39,334 bases of DNA from Allobosea sp. (GCF_030694325.1 NZ_JAUXYO010000156.1:1-39334), one strand, 5' to 3'. Positions 7,596 to 18,012 are shown, counted from the first letter of the stretch. Notes: generated by a model not told the origin, from the letters alone. A program made the numbers and translations.

Positions 7596-9407
7596 TCAGC
7601 TCGGAAGTCCCGCCTCCTGCAGATGCGCGGCGAACGCCTCGCGCAGGCCAGGTTCGAAAAACGGCAGGCGTGTGCGCGAGTAGGTCTCCAGCGAGAAGCC
7701 GGGGCGCACCGCCATGAACCGGGCGGCGGCCTGCCGTGCATCCTCGCGCGAGCCTGCCGCCGCCAAAGCCGCCGCTAGCAGCAGGAGCGTGGCCCCGTGC
7801 AGCGGATTTTCAGCCAGGGAGCGTCGTTGCCATCGCACGGCCTCGTCGAAGCTGCCGCTGGCATAGTGCGCGATACCCAGAAACATGAGTTGCGAATAGC
7901 GCATGGGGTCGTGCGGCGAGAGCCGCAGTCCTTGTTCGGCGCGGCGCACCGCCTCCTCGCCATTGCCCAGATAGGCGAGCGTCGCGCTCGACAGCGTCCA
8001 AACGAGGGGGTGGTTCGGGCAGGCCGCGAGGGCCTCGCTGAAACAGTGGAGCGCAGCGTCACTGTCGCGCCGCAGCATCGTGTTCATGTGACCCATGGTG
8101 GCGAGGGCCAATGCGTTCGCCCTGTCGATACTGGTGGCGCGCGTTGCAAGCGTAAGGGCCTGCGCTGCGTCGTCGTCGGGGTCCTGCGACCATCCGCGTC
8201 CGATCCGCACGCTGTGCCAGCGCGCCGCCCAGGCGACCGGCAGGGCGAAGTCGGGCTCCTCCACCATAGCCTCGGCAAGGTAGCTGCGCGCGCGCTCGAA
8301 CGTGTCGTAATCCGCGCTCCCTATCGTGTACAGGGCCCGCAGCGTCCGATCATAGGCCGTCAAGCTCTCCGGCGCCTTCCGCATGGCGCGCTGGAGTTCG
8401 GCGTAGCGCACCTGTGGCGCGAGCAACATGGCGATCTTGCCGGCTACCTCGTCCTGCAGATCAAAAATCTCACCCATTCCGATACGCACGCGCTCGCCCC
8501 AGAGCGTCGCGCCCGAATGCGTGTCGCAAAGTTGCAGCGAGATGCTGTACCCCTGGGTCATCCTGCGCATTCGCCCAAGGAGTGCGTAGCGCACGCCGAG
8601 TGCGCGGCCGACTTCCCTGGGGTCGGGCTGGCGCCCGCGGAAGATGGCGCTCGAGGCCGGAGACACCACGAACAACTCGTGCAGGCCGGCGAGCGACATG
8701 CCTACATCCTCGGCGAATCCGTCCGCGAAATGCGCATCGTCCGCATCCCGGCCCTGATCGAGGAGCGGCAGCACGGCCAGGGATGGCAGCCCTGCGACGG
8801 CCGGGATCGGAACGGTGAATCGCACCAGCTCGGTCTCGCTCGCGAAGAGGCGCGCGCGCTTGTGGAAGCCCTTCAGTTCGGCATATCCCAAGTCTCGAAA
8901 ATCAACCTGGGCAGAGGCGTCCAGCGCGTTCCGCACGCGTTCGGAGATCACGATTCCGCCGGGTGCTGCGTGTGACTGCAGCCGGGCCGCGAAGTTCACC
9001 GCATCTCCGAAAATCTGGGAGTTGCTCTCGAACACGTCGCCGACATGGATCCCGATGCGGAGCACGACAGGAACCGGATCGACCGACCCTGCAGCCTCGA
9101 GATCTGCCCTTATGCCGCGCTGGATGGCGCGAGCCCATGCGACGGCATCGGCTGCGTTCTGGAACGCGCCCAGGACACCGTCGCCCAGCACGTCCACGAT
9201 TCGGCCTCCGCGCCGTTGCGTCTCGGGCTCGATCAAGCCGCGCAGGAGGGCCATCCATCGCCGATAGGTGCCGTCCTCGTCTGCGGCCATGAGCGTCGAG
9301 TAGCCGACGATGTCGGCGAAGGCGATGGCGACGGTGCGGCGCTCGCCTTGGGCTGGCGCGGCGCAATTTCCGCTGGAGGCGACGTTGGAAGCGAACACCA
9401 TCGCCAC
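7596..9407 (-). CDS. class III adenylate cyclase with TPR repeats
   Basis: A 603-residue soluble protein. The N-terminal cyclase domain (about residues 24-195) has metal-binding D32 (FADIVGYS) and D76 (LGDGVLGAF), plus N138 and R142 (GDAVNFAARLQ). Next comes a TolB-like domain starting near SLAVLPLLDQG (about 209-350), common in Rhizobiales cyclases. The C-terminal third (about 355-590) consists of tetratricopeptide repeats. The GTG start at 9407 and an ATG at 9401 are both possible. The gene leads a probable operon with the PAP2 enzyme and is divergent from a subtilisin-like protease across about 150 bases. TPRs in such proteins usually mediate partner binding, and the protease is a candidate partner (inference). 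Confidence 0.9.
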   Translation of the reverse strand: MAMVFASNVASSGNCAAPAQGERRTVAIAFADIVGYSTLMAADEDGTYRRWMALLRGLIEPETQRRGGRIVDVLGDGVLGAFQNAADAVAWARAIQRGIRADLEAAGSVDPVPVVLRIGIHVGDVFESNSQIFGDAVNFAARLQSHAAPGGIVISERVRNALDASAQVDFRDLGYAELKGFHKRARLFASETELVRFTVPIPAVAGLPSLAVLPLLDQGRDADDAHFADGFAEDVGMSLAGLHELFVVSPASSAIFRGRQPDPREVGRALGVRYALLGRMRRMTQGYSISLQLCDTHSGATLWGERVRIGMGEIFDLQDEVAGKIAMLLAPQVRYAELQRAMRKAPESLTAYDRTLRALYTIGSADYDTFERARSYLAEAMVEEPDFALPVAWAARWHSVRIGRGWSQDPDDDAAQALTLATRATSIDRANALALATMGHMNTMLRRDSDAALHCFSEALAACPNHPLVWTLSSATLAYLGNGEEAVRRAEQGLRLSPHDPMRYSQLMFLGIAHYASGSFDEAVRWQRRSLAENPLHGATLLLLAAALAAAGSREDARQAAARFMAVRPGFSLETYSRTRLPFFEPGLREAFAAHLQEAGLPS

Positions 9408-9555
9408 ACCTGCCTGCGGCTGGATCCGATCGGTCGGGACGCCGAGCGCCAGGCTCCCGAGGGGTGACGATTATCATGGCGCTCGAAGCGCCCGGACGCT
9501 AGTCTTTTGAGATTGGACCGGCGGGAGCCGGCTTGCGGCAGGATCGGGGGCTCTG

Positions 9556-10986
9556 ATGTCGGACCCGAACGAAATCCGCCTGGTATTGTCAGTGCGCGGC
9601 TCGCGCGCACTGCGTCAAGCCTACAAGGATCGGGCTGTTGGAAGCGTTCACAGGCTACTCAATGCCCGTCTGCGCTTGGGCCGCAACGACTTGTTCAAGG
9701 TGGTTGCCTACCCGTCGAACATCCCAGCTCCCGATGGCGTCGACATCAGTGAGGACAAGCTCCGCGAGTTCCTGGTTTTCGGGATCGTTGTTTCCGGTGG
9801 GCCGACGGTCGCGGAAGACTTTGCGAGAAGCGTGAAGCAGCTGGGGTGTGACGTGGCCGTCGGGGCGGACCTTGTGGTCAATCCGGCGCACGACCCATTC
9901 TGGACTCATTGGTGCCCGCACGAGGCCGGCGATGGATTGATGGGAGATCGCGCTGCGGCGCTCAGGACGATCCGGGCCGACCCGGCGGTGCTGACGGCGG
10001 CAGGGCTCCCAGGGCCCGAGCAGGTCAACCTCGTCTTCGTGGACACTGGCTTGCCGCATGGTCTTCTTCCTACGGGCAGTTTCAAGGGCTGGCCCGTGCG
10101 GGAGGACCCCATGCATCCCGGTGGGGCGGTGCGGCTGCCTGGACATCCGTTGACCCCGCACGGTGAGATGGTGGCAAGAAACGCGCGGGCCGTAGCGCTG
10201 TCGGCGGCGCCGTCCGCCAAGCTGAGGCTTCTGGATTGCCCGGCGATCCCCGATGGCATCACGCGATTGCCGGTCTTCCTGCATACCGTCGCAGCCGCGC
10301 TGTTTCACATATTAGCCACCATTGCCGTCTGGCCGCGGAAGTCAGAGGGCTGGGTGATCTGCAACGCCTGGGCGGTCTTCGATCCGGCCGTGAAACCAGG
10401 GCAGCCTCCCTACGCCAATGATCCCCTGCACCCGATCGCGATCGCATTGAGGCTGCTGAACCTCATCGGAGCGGATCTGGTCTTCGCCGCCGGCAACTGT
10501 GGCCAATTCTGCCCGAGCCCCCGGTGCTCTCCGGCTTTCACCGGTCCCTTCAGCAGCATCAACGGGGCCAATGCGTTACCGGAGGTGCTGACGGTAGGGG
10601 CCGTGCGCGCCGACCGCCTCTGGCTCGGCTATTCGGGACAGGGCCCGGGGATCGCCGGCATGGCCAGGGAGAAGCCGGACATCTGCGCGCCCAGCCAGTT
10701 TGCGAGCGACGACTATCCGGGCCACAACACCGGCACCTCCGCGGCATGCGCCCTTGCGGCGGGTGCCGTCGCGCTGCTGCGGACGAAGTGGCGGTCCAGC
10801 ACGCTGACAACGGACCGGCTCCGCGCCGCAATCCGGCGCAATACGAAACAGCCCTCTGGCCCAGTGGGCTGGCAGGAGCGAACAGGGCACGGCATCCTCG
10901 ATCTCGCGGCGACCGCAGCGGCATTGAACCAACCTGAACCATCCGCAGTCCGACAAAAGCGCCGGCAGGCAGTCAGGAGCGCATAG
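9556..10986 (+). CDS. subtilisin-like serine protease (S8), cytosolic, atypical
   Basis: A 476-residue protein with a full S8 catalytic set: Asp163 in FVDTGLP, His202 in PHGEMVARN, the oxyanion Asn314 in AAGNCG, and Ser395 in NTGTSAACALAAG. The His motif departs from the usual HGT-VAG. There is no signal peptide or obvious propeptide. The first 150 residues form an unrecognised domain, and three Cys (315, 319, 324) cluster near the oxyanion hole. It is divergent from the TPR-cyclase/PAP2 operon. Secreted subtilases have leaders, so this one likely acts inside the cell. A role in regulated proteolysis or in a conflict system is speculation. Confidence 0.82.
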   Translation: MSDPNEIRLVLSVRGSRALRQAYKDRAVGSVHRLLNARLRLGRNDLFKVVAYPSNIPAPDGVDISEDKLREFLVFGIVVSGGPTVAEDFARSVKQLGCDVAVGADLVVNPAHDPFWTHWCPHEAGDGLMGDRAAALRTIRADPAVLTAAGLPGPEQVNLVFVDTGLPHGLLPTGSFKGWPVREDPMHPGGAVRLPGHPLTPHGEMVARNARAVALSAAPSAKLRLLDCPAIPDGITRLPVFLHTVAAALFHILATIAVWPRKSEGWVICNAWAVFDPAVKPGQPPYANDPLHPIAIALRLLNLIGADLVFAAGNCGQFCPSPRCSPAFTGPFSSINGANALPEVLTVGAVRADRLWLGYSGQGPGIAGMAREKPDICAPSQFASDDYPGHNTGTSAACALAAGAVALLRTKWRSSTLTTDRLRAAIRRNTKQPSGPVGWQERTGHGILDLAATAAALNQPEPSAVRQKRRQAVRSA

Positions 10987-11030
10987 GCGGTTTTGCGGGC
11001 CGTTAAATCTGGAGATGCGCCGCTCCGCTG

Positions 11031-11834
11031 TCAGCGGCCGGCGAAAACAGGCGGACGCTTGGCGAAGAACGCGGCAGCGCCCTCCTGCAGGTCGTCGGAA
11101 TCGAAGATCGACTGCTGCGCCACCGTCGAGCGCGACAGGCCGGCATCGAGCGGCAGATCATCGGCCAGATCGACGAGCTCCTTCGCCAGGCGGTTGGAGA
11201 TCGGGCCGCGAAGGGCGATCGTTGCGGCCATCTCGCGGGCCGCGGCAAGGGCTGATCGCCCCTCGGCCACCTCGTTCACGACACCCCAGGCCAGAGCCTG
11301 CTCGCTTGCGATCGGAGCGCCCGCAAACAGCATCTGCTTGGCGCGTGCGGGGCCTGCGAGCCGCGTCAGCCTGATCGCGCCATTGCCGGCCAGCCCGCCG
11401 AGATGACATTCCGGCAGGCCGACCGAGACGCCGGCGCGCAGGATGCGGAGGTCGCAGCACAGCGCGATTTCGAGGCCGCCGCCCAGCGCCGGTCCGTCGA
11501 TCGCCGCGATGGTCGGCATCGGCAGCCGAGCCAGGTTGCGCAGCACCATGTCCTCGAACAGGATCTTCTGCTCGCTGGCATCGGCCTTCACCGGGCCGAA
11601 CTCCTTGATGTCGCTGCCCGCGCAGAAGGCCCGCGCCTCCCCGCCATGCAGGATGACGCAGCGCAAATCCTGCCTCTTCGCCAGCGCGGCGAGGATCCGG
11701 TTGAGCTCGCGCAGCATCGGACGGGTGACGAGATTGAGCGCACCGTTCGCCAGCAGGATTTCGGCGACGGGGCCGCTTTCGCTCAGGGTCACCAGGCTCG
11801 CGGAAGGTGGCATCGTCGCCGCTGCGTCCGGCAT
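11031..11834 (-). CDS. enoyl-CoA hydratase/isomerase family protein
   Basis: A 267-residue crotonase-fold enzyme. It shows the CoA/oxyanion segment AFCAGSDIKEFG (about residues 69-80) and GPALGGGLEIALCCDLRI with Glu122. A second glutamate, E142, is in GLPECHLGG. Both glutamates match the catalytic pair of enoyl-CoA hydratase (E144/E164 in the rat enzyme), which supports hydratase over isomerase or hydrolase function. It is the last gene of a minus-strand operon that encodes an ABC importer and a MaoC hydratase, and starts three bases after the ATPase gene ends. A role in beta-oxidation-like breakdown of the imported acid is inferred. Confidence 0.88.
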   Translation of the reverse strand: MPDAAATMPPSASLVTLSESGPVAEILLANGALNLVTRPMLRELNRILAALAKRQDLRCVILHGGEARAFCAGSDIKEFGPVKADASEQKILFEDMVLRNLARLPMPTIAAIDGPALGGGLEIALCCDLRILRAGVSVGLPECHLGGLAGNGAIRLTRLAGPARAKQMLFAGAPIASEQALAWGVVNEVAEGRSALAAAREMAATIALRGPISNRLAKELVDLADDLPLDAGLSRSTVAQQSIFDSDDLQEGAAAFFAKRPPVFAGR

Positions 11835-11837
11835 CGT

Positions 11838-12685
<848 letters not shown>

Positions 12686-12689
<4 letters not shown>

Positions 12690-13201
12690 CGGCTTGCGCT
12701 CGCCGCGACGGGGGCCGAGGCGGCAACCGCCTCGAGCGGAACCTTGGAGACGAGCAGGACCTTGCGGCCCTGCTGCACGATCGAACCGTCCTGCTTGACC
12801 ACCTTCACCGCGAAGGTCGCGATCGCCTGCGTCGGCCGAGAGCGGCTGTCTCGCAGTTCGGCCAGCTCGTAATCGACGAAGATCGTGTCGCCGACGAAGA
12901 TCGGCCCGACGAAGCGCCAGCCGTCGATGCCGAGGAAGGCGATCGCGGTTTCCCGCAATTCGCCGGTGCGGGCCCACATCAGCCCGTGGGCGTAGGCCAG
13001 CCCGAGCATGCCATGAGCGACCTTCTGGCCGAACTGGCTGGCCTGCGCATAGACGTCGCTGGTATGCAGCTCCGAATGGTCGCCCGTCAGCCCGGCGAAC
13101 CCCATCAGGTCGGCGTCGGTGATCGTCCGGCCGGGGCTGCGGAACTGCATCCCGACGAAGAGATCGTCATAGCGATAACCAAGTGTCGGTTTCACGGTCA
13201 T
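12686..13201 (-). CDS. MaoC family hot-dog hydratase
   Basis: A 171-residue MaoC-like protein. The hydratase motif is seen as DLMGFAGLTGDHSELHTSDVYA, with the Asp/His pair in GDHSELH as in (R)-specific enoyl-CoA hydratases. The downstream hot-dog core is VAHGMLGLAYAHGL. I chose the ATG at 13201 (MTVKPTLGY) because it gives the family's normal N-terminus; an upstream extension to 13261 has unrelated composition. It lies between the binding-protein and ATPase genes of the importer and overlaps the latter by four bases. It probably hydrates an unsaturated acyl-CoA made from the imported substrate. Confidence 0.85.
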
Positions 13202-13257
13202 GGTGTCCGCTGATGTCCTGATCACGAGCTGATGGGGCCTTGAGCGACGGCCTGCGT

Positions 13258-14256
13258 TCACTTGCAGGCGCGCATCTCGCCATCCGCCGGCAGATACTCA
13301 TTGGTGTAGTAGCTCTTGGGGTCCTGGCCCTCGGGCAGCAGCTTGACCTCGGAGAGGAGAGCCTGCGTCCGCGTCCAGTGCGCATCCTCGGCCTTGCCGA
13401 TGAACTTGGCGCCGCCGCTGCAGAACAGCGGGGTGATGGCGGCGAGTTCGGCGGTCGCGAGCTTGACGTTCACGTCCGGGAACAGCGTCTTGACGTGTTC
13501 GATCGCCTTGGTCGGGTTGTCGAGCGCGAACGACCAGCCCTTCAGGCTTGCCGCGATGAACTTCTTCAGAACCTCGGGATTCTGCTTGATGAAGTCGTTC
13601 GAAGCGAAGATCGAGGTGGCGACGGTGGGCACGCCATGGTCGGCGAAGGGGAAGTTGGTCAACTCCGCGCCCTGCATCTCGAGCTGGATCTGATAGGCAT
13701 CGAGTGAGCCGAGAATGGCGTCGACCTGCCCCTGCAGCAGCGAGGGCACCATGGCCGCCACAGGCATGTTGATCAGCGTCATGTCCGACTCCTTCAGGCC
13801 GTTGGCCTTGAGCAGGAGCGGCAGCATCGGGCCTTGCGACGAGCCGGCGGGCACGCCGACCTTCTTGCCCTTGAGATCGGCGAGCGACTTGATGCCGGTC
13901 TTCTTCAGCGCGTTCACCGAATTGGGGTTCGACTGATAGACCGTCGCGACGATCCTCATCGGTGCGCCCTTGGCGATCAGCTGGCTGACCGCGACAGCAT
14001 CGGCATAGGCCAGCTGCGAGCGGCCGCTGGCGACGAGCTGGGCGGTGTTGCCCGAGCCGTTGCCCTGCACGACGGTGACGTCGAGCCCGGCCGCCTTGTA
14101 GTAGCCTTCGCCGACGGCCGCAGCGAAGCCGGCATTGGGGCCTCCCGCCGTCCAGTTGAGCTGGAAGGTCACGGGCGTCTGCGCGAAGGCCGTGGCGAGG
14201 CCCATGCCGGCCACGACCGCTGTGGCTGCAAGCGTCCGATTGATCCAGTGCTTCAT
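13258..14256 (-). CDS. ABC transporter substrate-binding protein, NMT1/TauA type
   Basis: A 332-residue periplasmic protein with a Sec signal peptide (residues 1-25, ending ATAFA) and the NMT1/SsuA-like fold. Typical blocks include QLNWTAGGPNAGFAAAVGEGYYKAAGLDV, split here at family-conserved positions, and LADLKGKKVGVPAGSSQGP. GGGAGG precedes the ATG. The ligand pocket cannot be deduced. Family members bind sulfonates, nitrate, thiamine precursors, and aromatic or aliphatic acids. The neighbouring CoA-linked enzymes favour a carboxylic acid (inference). Confidence 0.9.
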   Translation of the reverse strand: MKHWINRTLAATAVVAGMGLATAFAQTPVTFQLNWTAGGPNAGFAAAVGEGYYKAAGLDVTVVQGNGSGNTAQLVASGRSQLAYADAVAVSQLIAKGAPMRIVATVYQSNPNSVNALKKTGIKSLADLKGKKVGVPAGSSQGPMLPLLLKANGLKESDMTLINMPVAAMVPSLLQGQVDAILGSLDAYQIQLEMQGAELTNFPFADHGVPTVATSIFASNDFIKQNPEVLKKFIAASLKGWSFALDNPTKAIEHVKTLFPDVNVKLATAELAAITPLFCSGGAKFIGKAEDAHWTRTQALLSEVKLLPEGQDPKSYYTNEYLPADGEMRACK

Positions 14257-14319
14257 GACAAATCCTCCCGTTATTGTTGTTTGCCGAATCTGTTGATCGT
14301 TCTGGCCAGGCCGCCTTCG

Positions 14320-15174
14320 TCAGCGGCGGCTCTGGCGTTGCCAGGGCGTCAAAGCCCATTCGCTGAATTCGACCGCGTAATTGATGACGACGCCGATCAC
14401 GGTCAGCACCACGAGGACGGCGAAGGTCAGCTCGATGTCGAGCGTGCTGGTGCCGCGCAGCAGCACATAGCCCAGCCCCTGGTTGGCGCCGACGAACTCC
14501 GCGACGATGGCCGCGGTGGCCGCGATCGTGGCCGAGGTTTTGATGCCGGAGAAGATCACCGGCAGCGCGGCCGGAAAGCGCAGATACCAGAAGGTCTGCC
14601 AGGTGCTCGCGCCCATCGACTTGGTCAGATAGAGCAGCCGCTGATCGAGGATCTGAAACCCGCTGATGCTGGCGAGAAGAAGCGGAAAAAACGTCATCAG
14701 GAAGGTCAGCAGCACCTTCGACTCCATGCCGAAGCCGAGCCAGACCAGGAAGAGCGGCGCGACCGCGATCTTCGGCACCAGCTGCAACAGCATGATCGGC
14801 GGATAGAGCGTCTGCTTGGCGACCGGCGACAGGGCGATCAGCAGGCCGAGCGGGATGGCGAACACGACGGTGATACCGAAGCCCAGAACGATCTCCGTGA
14901 GCGTGACCTTGGCGTTCAGCCACAGCATCGCGGCATCGCTGATCACGCGCTGGAAAACGGCTCCGGGCGCCGGCAGGAGATAGGCCGGAATCTTGAAGAC
15001 CTGGATCGACAGCGACCAGAATCCGACGATCGCGACGAAGGTCAGCGGCGGAATCAGAGCCCAGCCGATCGCCATCAACCGGCGCGTCGAAGCCGAGCGC
15101 CGACGCGGCGCATCGTCCAGCGTCTCGGGCATCGTGAAATCGGGCGTCGCGCGCGACGCCATCTGCGAAGCCAT
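14320..15174 (-). CDS. ABC transporter permease, SsuC/TauC type
   Basis: A membrane permease of about 284 residues with roughly six helices. The BPD_transp_1 EAA loop appears as KSMGASTWQTFWYLRFPAALP. The first helix is GWALIPPLTFVAIVGFWSL. Start choice is open: the ATG at 15174 has AAGGAGA nine bases upstream, the ATG at 15198 has GGGAGA, and a GTG at 15246 is less likely. It is the first gene of the minus-strand operon running to 11031. The LacI-type operator at 15304-15321 lies about 130 bases upstream, so the repressor at 19595 probably controls the operon. Confidence 0.88.
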   Translation of the reverse strand: MASQMASRATPDFTMPETLDDAPRRRSASTRRLMAIGWALIPPLTFVAIVGFWSLSIQVFKIPAYLLPAPGAVFQRVISDAAMLWLNAKVTLTEIVLGFGITVVFAIPLGLLIALSPVAKQTLYPPIMLLQLVPKIAVAPLFLVWLGFGMESKVLLTFLMTFFPLLLASISGFQILDQRLLYLTKSMGASTWQTFWYLRFPAALPVIFSGIKTSATIAATAAIVAEFVGANQGLGYVLLRGTSTLDIELTFAVLVVLTVIGVVINYAVEFSEWALTPWQRQSRR

Positions 15175-15303
15175 CTTGCGGCTCTCCTTCCCTGGCATCG
15201 GCGCGTCTCCCGAGGGTCGCGCTTCTTCTTGGGGCCGGGCAGACACGCCGACCCTCCATTCGAGGCCTGCACGCTAGTCCAGCCCAACGAAGGTGACAAG
15301 CAA

Positions 15304-15321
15304 AATGTATCCGCTTACATT
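15304..15321. promoter_or_regulatory. LacI-family operator 1
   Basis: AATGTATCCGCTTACATT has six-base inverted ends (AATGTA/TACATT) around a central CG. This is the standard LacI/GalR form TGTAANCGNTTACA. It sits in the divergent gap between the importer operon (minus) and the PanE-like gene (plus, start 15360). Its 14-base core matches operator 2 (18013-18026) at 12 positions. Confidence 0.75.
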
Positions 15322-15359
15322 GGCGCCGTTCCGGTTGGTGACGACGGTGGGAGGTCTGA

Positions 15360-16301
15360 GTGCGGGGTCCGCATGTCGTCGTTGCAGGGGCCGGCGCCAT
15401 GGGCTGCCTGTTCGGTGGATTGCTGTCGGAGAACGGGCTGCGCGTGACGCTGCTCGCGCGACGCGAGGAGCATGTCGCAGCCATTCGCGAACGGGGGCTG
15501 CGCATCGTCGGCGAGGGTGGCGCGCGCCACGTGCCGATCGGTGCGGCGACATCGACGGCTGGGGTCGCGCCGGCCGACATCGTGTTCATTCAGTGCAAGG
15601 CGCATGCGACCCAGGCGGTCAGCGAAAGCATCGCTCCACTGATGGTGCCGGGCTCCGTCGCCGTCAGCTTTCAGAACGGGCTCGGCAATGAGGACGTCAT
15701 GGCGCAGGTCCTGGGGAGCGAGGCGGTGCTCGGCGGCCTGACCTCGCTTGGCGCGACCCTGGAAGCGCCGGGCGTGGTGCGCAGCTACGCTACCCTCCCG
15801 ACCGTCATCGGCGAAATGAGCGGCGGTCTCTCGCCGCGGGCCGAGGCGCTGGCAGCGTTGCTGACCGCTCACGGTCTACCGACCTCGGCCAGCGACGACA
15901 TTCTCACCGAGAAATGGCGCAAGCTGATGCTCAACGTCGCAATGTCTGCGACGAGCGGGCTGACCGGGCTGACGATCGGCGGCGTCGCAGGCCTTGCGTC
16001 TCTCGCGGCCGTGGCGCGCCGGGCCATGGACGAGGCGGCGGCCGTGGCCGAGGCCTCCGGCATCAGCCTTCCGAACGAAACGCGCTATCAGGTCTTCGAC
16101 GGCATCGTCGACAGCGGCGCGGCGCGCAACAAGACCAGCATGCGCCGGGACATCGAGGCGGGACGACCCAGCGAGGTCGAGGCGATCTATCTGAGCGTGA
16201 TCGAACGCGGGCGGGACAGGGCCGTACCGACGCCGACGCTCGAGGCGCTGTCCGCGCTGGTCATCGGGCTGGAGGCCGCGCGCAGAGCAGACGGAGGCTA
16301 A
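15360..16301 (+). CDS. 2-dehydropantoate 2-reductase (PanE/ApbA) family protein
   Basis: A 313-residue NADP-dependent dehydrogenase. The Rossmann motif is GAGAMG (residues 10-15). SFQNGLGN is the conserved KPR block. K188 and N192 in WRKLMLNVAMS align with the catalytic Lys and Asn of E. coli PanE. The GTG start has GGGAGG about seven bases upstream. Its location, opposite an importer operon and beside a LacI operator, argues against housekeeping coenzyme A synthesis. It more likely interconverts a 2-keto or 2-hydroxy acid in the catabolic pathway. It converges on the CoA-transferase gene with an 18-base gap. Confidence 0.82.
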   Translation: MRGPHVVVAGAGAMGCLFGGLLSENGLRVTLLARREEHVAAIRERGLRIVGEGGARHVPIGAATSTAGVAPADIVFIQCKAHATQAVSESIAPLMVPGSVAVSFQNGLGNEDVMAQVLGSEAVLGGLTSLGATLEAPGVVRSYATLPTVIGEMSGGLSPRAEALAALLTAHGLPTSASDDILTEKWRKLMLNVAMSATSGLTGLTIGGVAGLASLAAVARRAMDEAAAVAEASGISLPNETRYQVFDGIVDSGAARNKTSMRRDIEAGRPSEVEAIYLSVIERGRDRAVPTPTLEALSALVIGLEAARRADGG

Positions 16302-16319
16302 GAGCTGCAGCCAATGCGG

Positions 16320-17957
16320 TCAGGCCGGTTCGACCACGCCTTCTGGCCTTCGCGCATGATCGGGGGCCGACAGCCGCCGCCGCGGCTGGCGCGCCTGCGA
16401 GCCTCCGGCGAGGATGTCGCGCTTCAGGCCCATCGGCTCCGCCGCGAAGAGGCGCGCATCCATTGTCCTGAGATCGGCGGCGATCGCCGGTCGGAAGGCC
16501 ATATGCGCGAGGATGTCCCGCTCGATCTCGACGCCCGGCGCGATTTCGCAGAGCTCGAGGCCCGCCGGACCGACGCGGAACACCGCGCGCTCCGTCACGA
16601 ATACGGCCTCGCGGCCCTGTTCGCGCGCGAAGCGACCATTATAGCAGATCTGCTCGACGGATCTGACGAACTTGCGGCTGCGTCCTTCCTGCAGGATGCG
16701 CAGCGTCCCATCGATCGTCGCGACCTGCAGCCCGCCGGCCGTGAAGGTCCCGCTGAAGACGACCTTGCGCGCATTCTGGCTGATGTTCACGAAGCCGCCG
16801 ATCCCGACGATGGTGTCGCCGAAGCGGCTGACATTGACATGGCCTTCGGCGTCCACCTCGGCGAAGGATAGGAAGGCGATGTCGAGCCCGCCGCCGTCAT
16901 AGAAGTCGAACTGGTAGGGCTGGTCGACCATCGCGTCATAGTTTTGCGCGGCACCGGAATCTGGACCGGTCAGAGGCGCGCCGCCGATGAAGCCCTGCTC
17001 GTTGGTGAGGACGATCTCGTCCAGGAAGCCCTCCTCGGCGGCCACCGCGGAGACGCCCGTCGAGATTCCGGCGCCGAGATTGCAGATCGCGCCCGGTTGG
17101 ATCTCCATCGCCGCGCGCCGCGCGACGATCTTGCGTTCCGTGAACGGCAGCTTGCGCAGGCCCTCCAACGGCACCCGCAATTCGCCAGAATAACTCGGAT
17201 TATAGTCGCTCCAATATGTCTGGCGCTGGTTCTCGTCGACGACCACGTAATCCACGAGGACGCCTGGGATCTTCACCGCGCGCTGCGGCAGCGTGCCCCG
17301 CCGGGCCAGGCGCTTGACCTGGACCACGACCGCCGCGCCCAGCCGCCGTCCCGCCTGCGCTGAGGACAGCATCTCGCCGGGAACGGCCTCCTGCTCCATG
17401 CTGATATTGCCGTCCTCGTCGGCGCTGGTGCCCCGCAAGAGCACGACATCGAGCGGAAACGGCTTGAAGCGCAGCCATTCCTCGCCACCGATCTGGAGCA
17501 GTTCGACCAGATCCTCACTTGCGCTCGGGCTCTGCCTCGCCCCGCGCTGGCGCGGATCGACGAAGGTGTGCAGCCCCGTCTTGGTGATCAGACCCGGCCG
17601 GCCAGCCGCGATCTCGCGCGTCATCTGCGCGATCACGCCCTGCGGCAGCGTGTAGGATTCGATCAGATCCTTCTGGGCCAGCTCGATCAGCGGGGGCGAG
17701 TCGACCAGCGCGCCGGTGATGCTGCGCTTGAGCATGCCCGGATGGCGGAACCTGGCGGCGCCCTTGAGCTTGCGGTCGCCGATGCCGACGGCATGGATCA
17801 GGCATAGGTCGCGCGGCGTGCCCGTCTCGAGGAACCGGGCCTCGACCGCTTCGAGAATCGCTTCCGGCACGCAATGCCCGCCGCCCGAGCCGCTGACGAG
17901 AACGCTGTCACCGGGCTGGATGAGCGAGGCGGCCTCGCTGGCGCTGATCACCTTCAT
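16320..17957 (-). CDS. acyl-CoA:carboxylate CoA-transferase, propionate CoA-transferase type
   Basis: A 545-residue family I CoA-transferase with both halves fused, as in propionate CoA-transferase and YdiF. The N-terminal half has the CoA-binding segment SGSGGGHCVPEAI. The C-terminal half has the glutamate motif TNEQGFIGGAP, making Glu320 the likely thioester-forming residue. The frame stays open far upstream to 18878, but family homology begins at the ATG at 17957, preceded by GAGG. It likely activates the imported acid using acetyl- or succinyl-CoA as donor. It is divergent from the SDR gene, with a LacI-type operator between them. Confidence 0.88.
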   Translation of the reverse strand: MKVISASEAASLIQPGDSVLVSGSGGGHCVPEAILEAVEARFLETGTPRDLCLIHAVGIGDRKLKGAARFRHPGMLKRSITGALVDSPPLIELAQKDLIESYTLPQGVIAQMTREIAAGRPGLITKTGLHTFVDPRQRGARQSPSASEDLVELLQIGGEEWLRFKPFPLDVVLLRGTSADEDGNISMEQEAVPGEMLSSAQAGRRLGAAVVVQVKRLARRGTLPQRAVKIPGVLVDYVVVDENQRQTYWSDYNPSYSGELRVPLEGLRKLPFTERKIVARRAAMEIQPGAICNLGAGISTGVSAVAAEEGFLDEIVLTNEQGFIGGAPLTGPDSGAAQNYDAMVDQPYQFDFYDGGGLDIAFLSFAEVDAEGHVNVSRFGDTIVGIGGFVNISQNARKVVFSGTFTAGGLQVATIDGTLRILQEGRSRKFVRSVEQICYNGRFAREQGREAVFVTERAVFRVGPAGLELCEIAPGVEIERDILAHMAFRPAIAADLRTMDARLFAAEPMGLKRDILAGGSQARQPRRRLSAPDHARRPEGVVEPA

Positions 17958-18012
17958 CGGTCGCTTCCTCGCGGCGTCCGGCCTCGATGCGATTGACTTT
18001 CGCAGCCGGTTT

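Noticed and set aside
13298-15589. 763-residue minus-strand frame overlapping the permease and binding-protein genes
   Set aside because: Its frame is different from both supported genes and shows only low-complexity Arg-rich sequence.
16301-16320. Separate small gene between PanE-like and CoA-transferase genes
   Set aside because: The two stops are only 18 bases apart, leaving no room for a gene.
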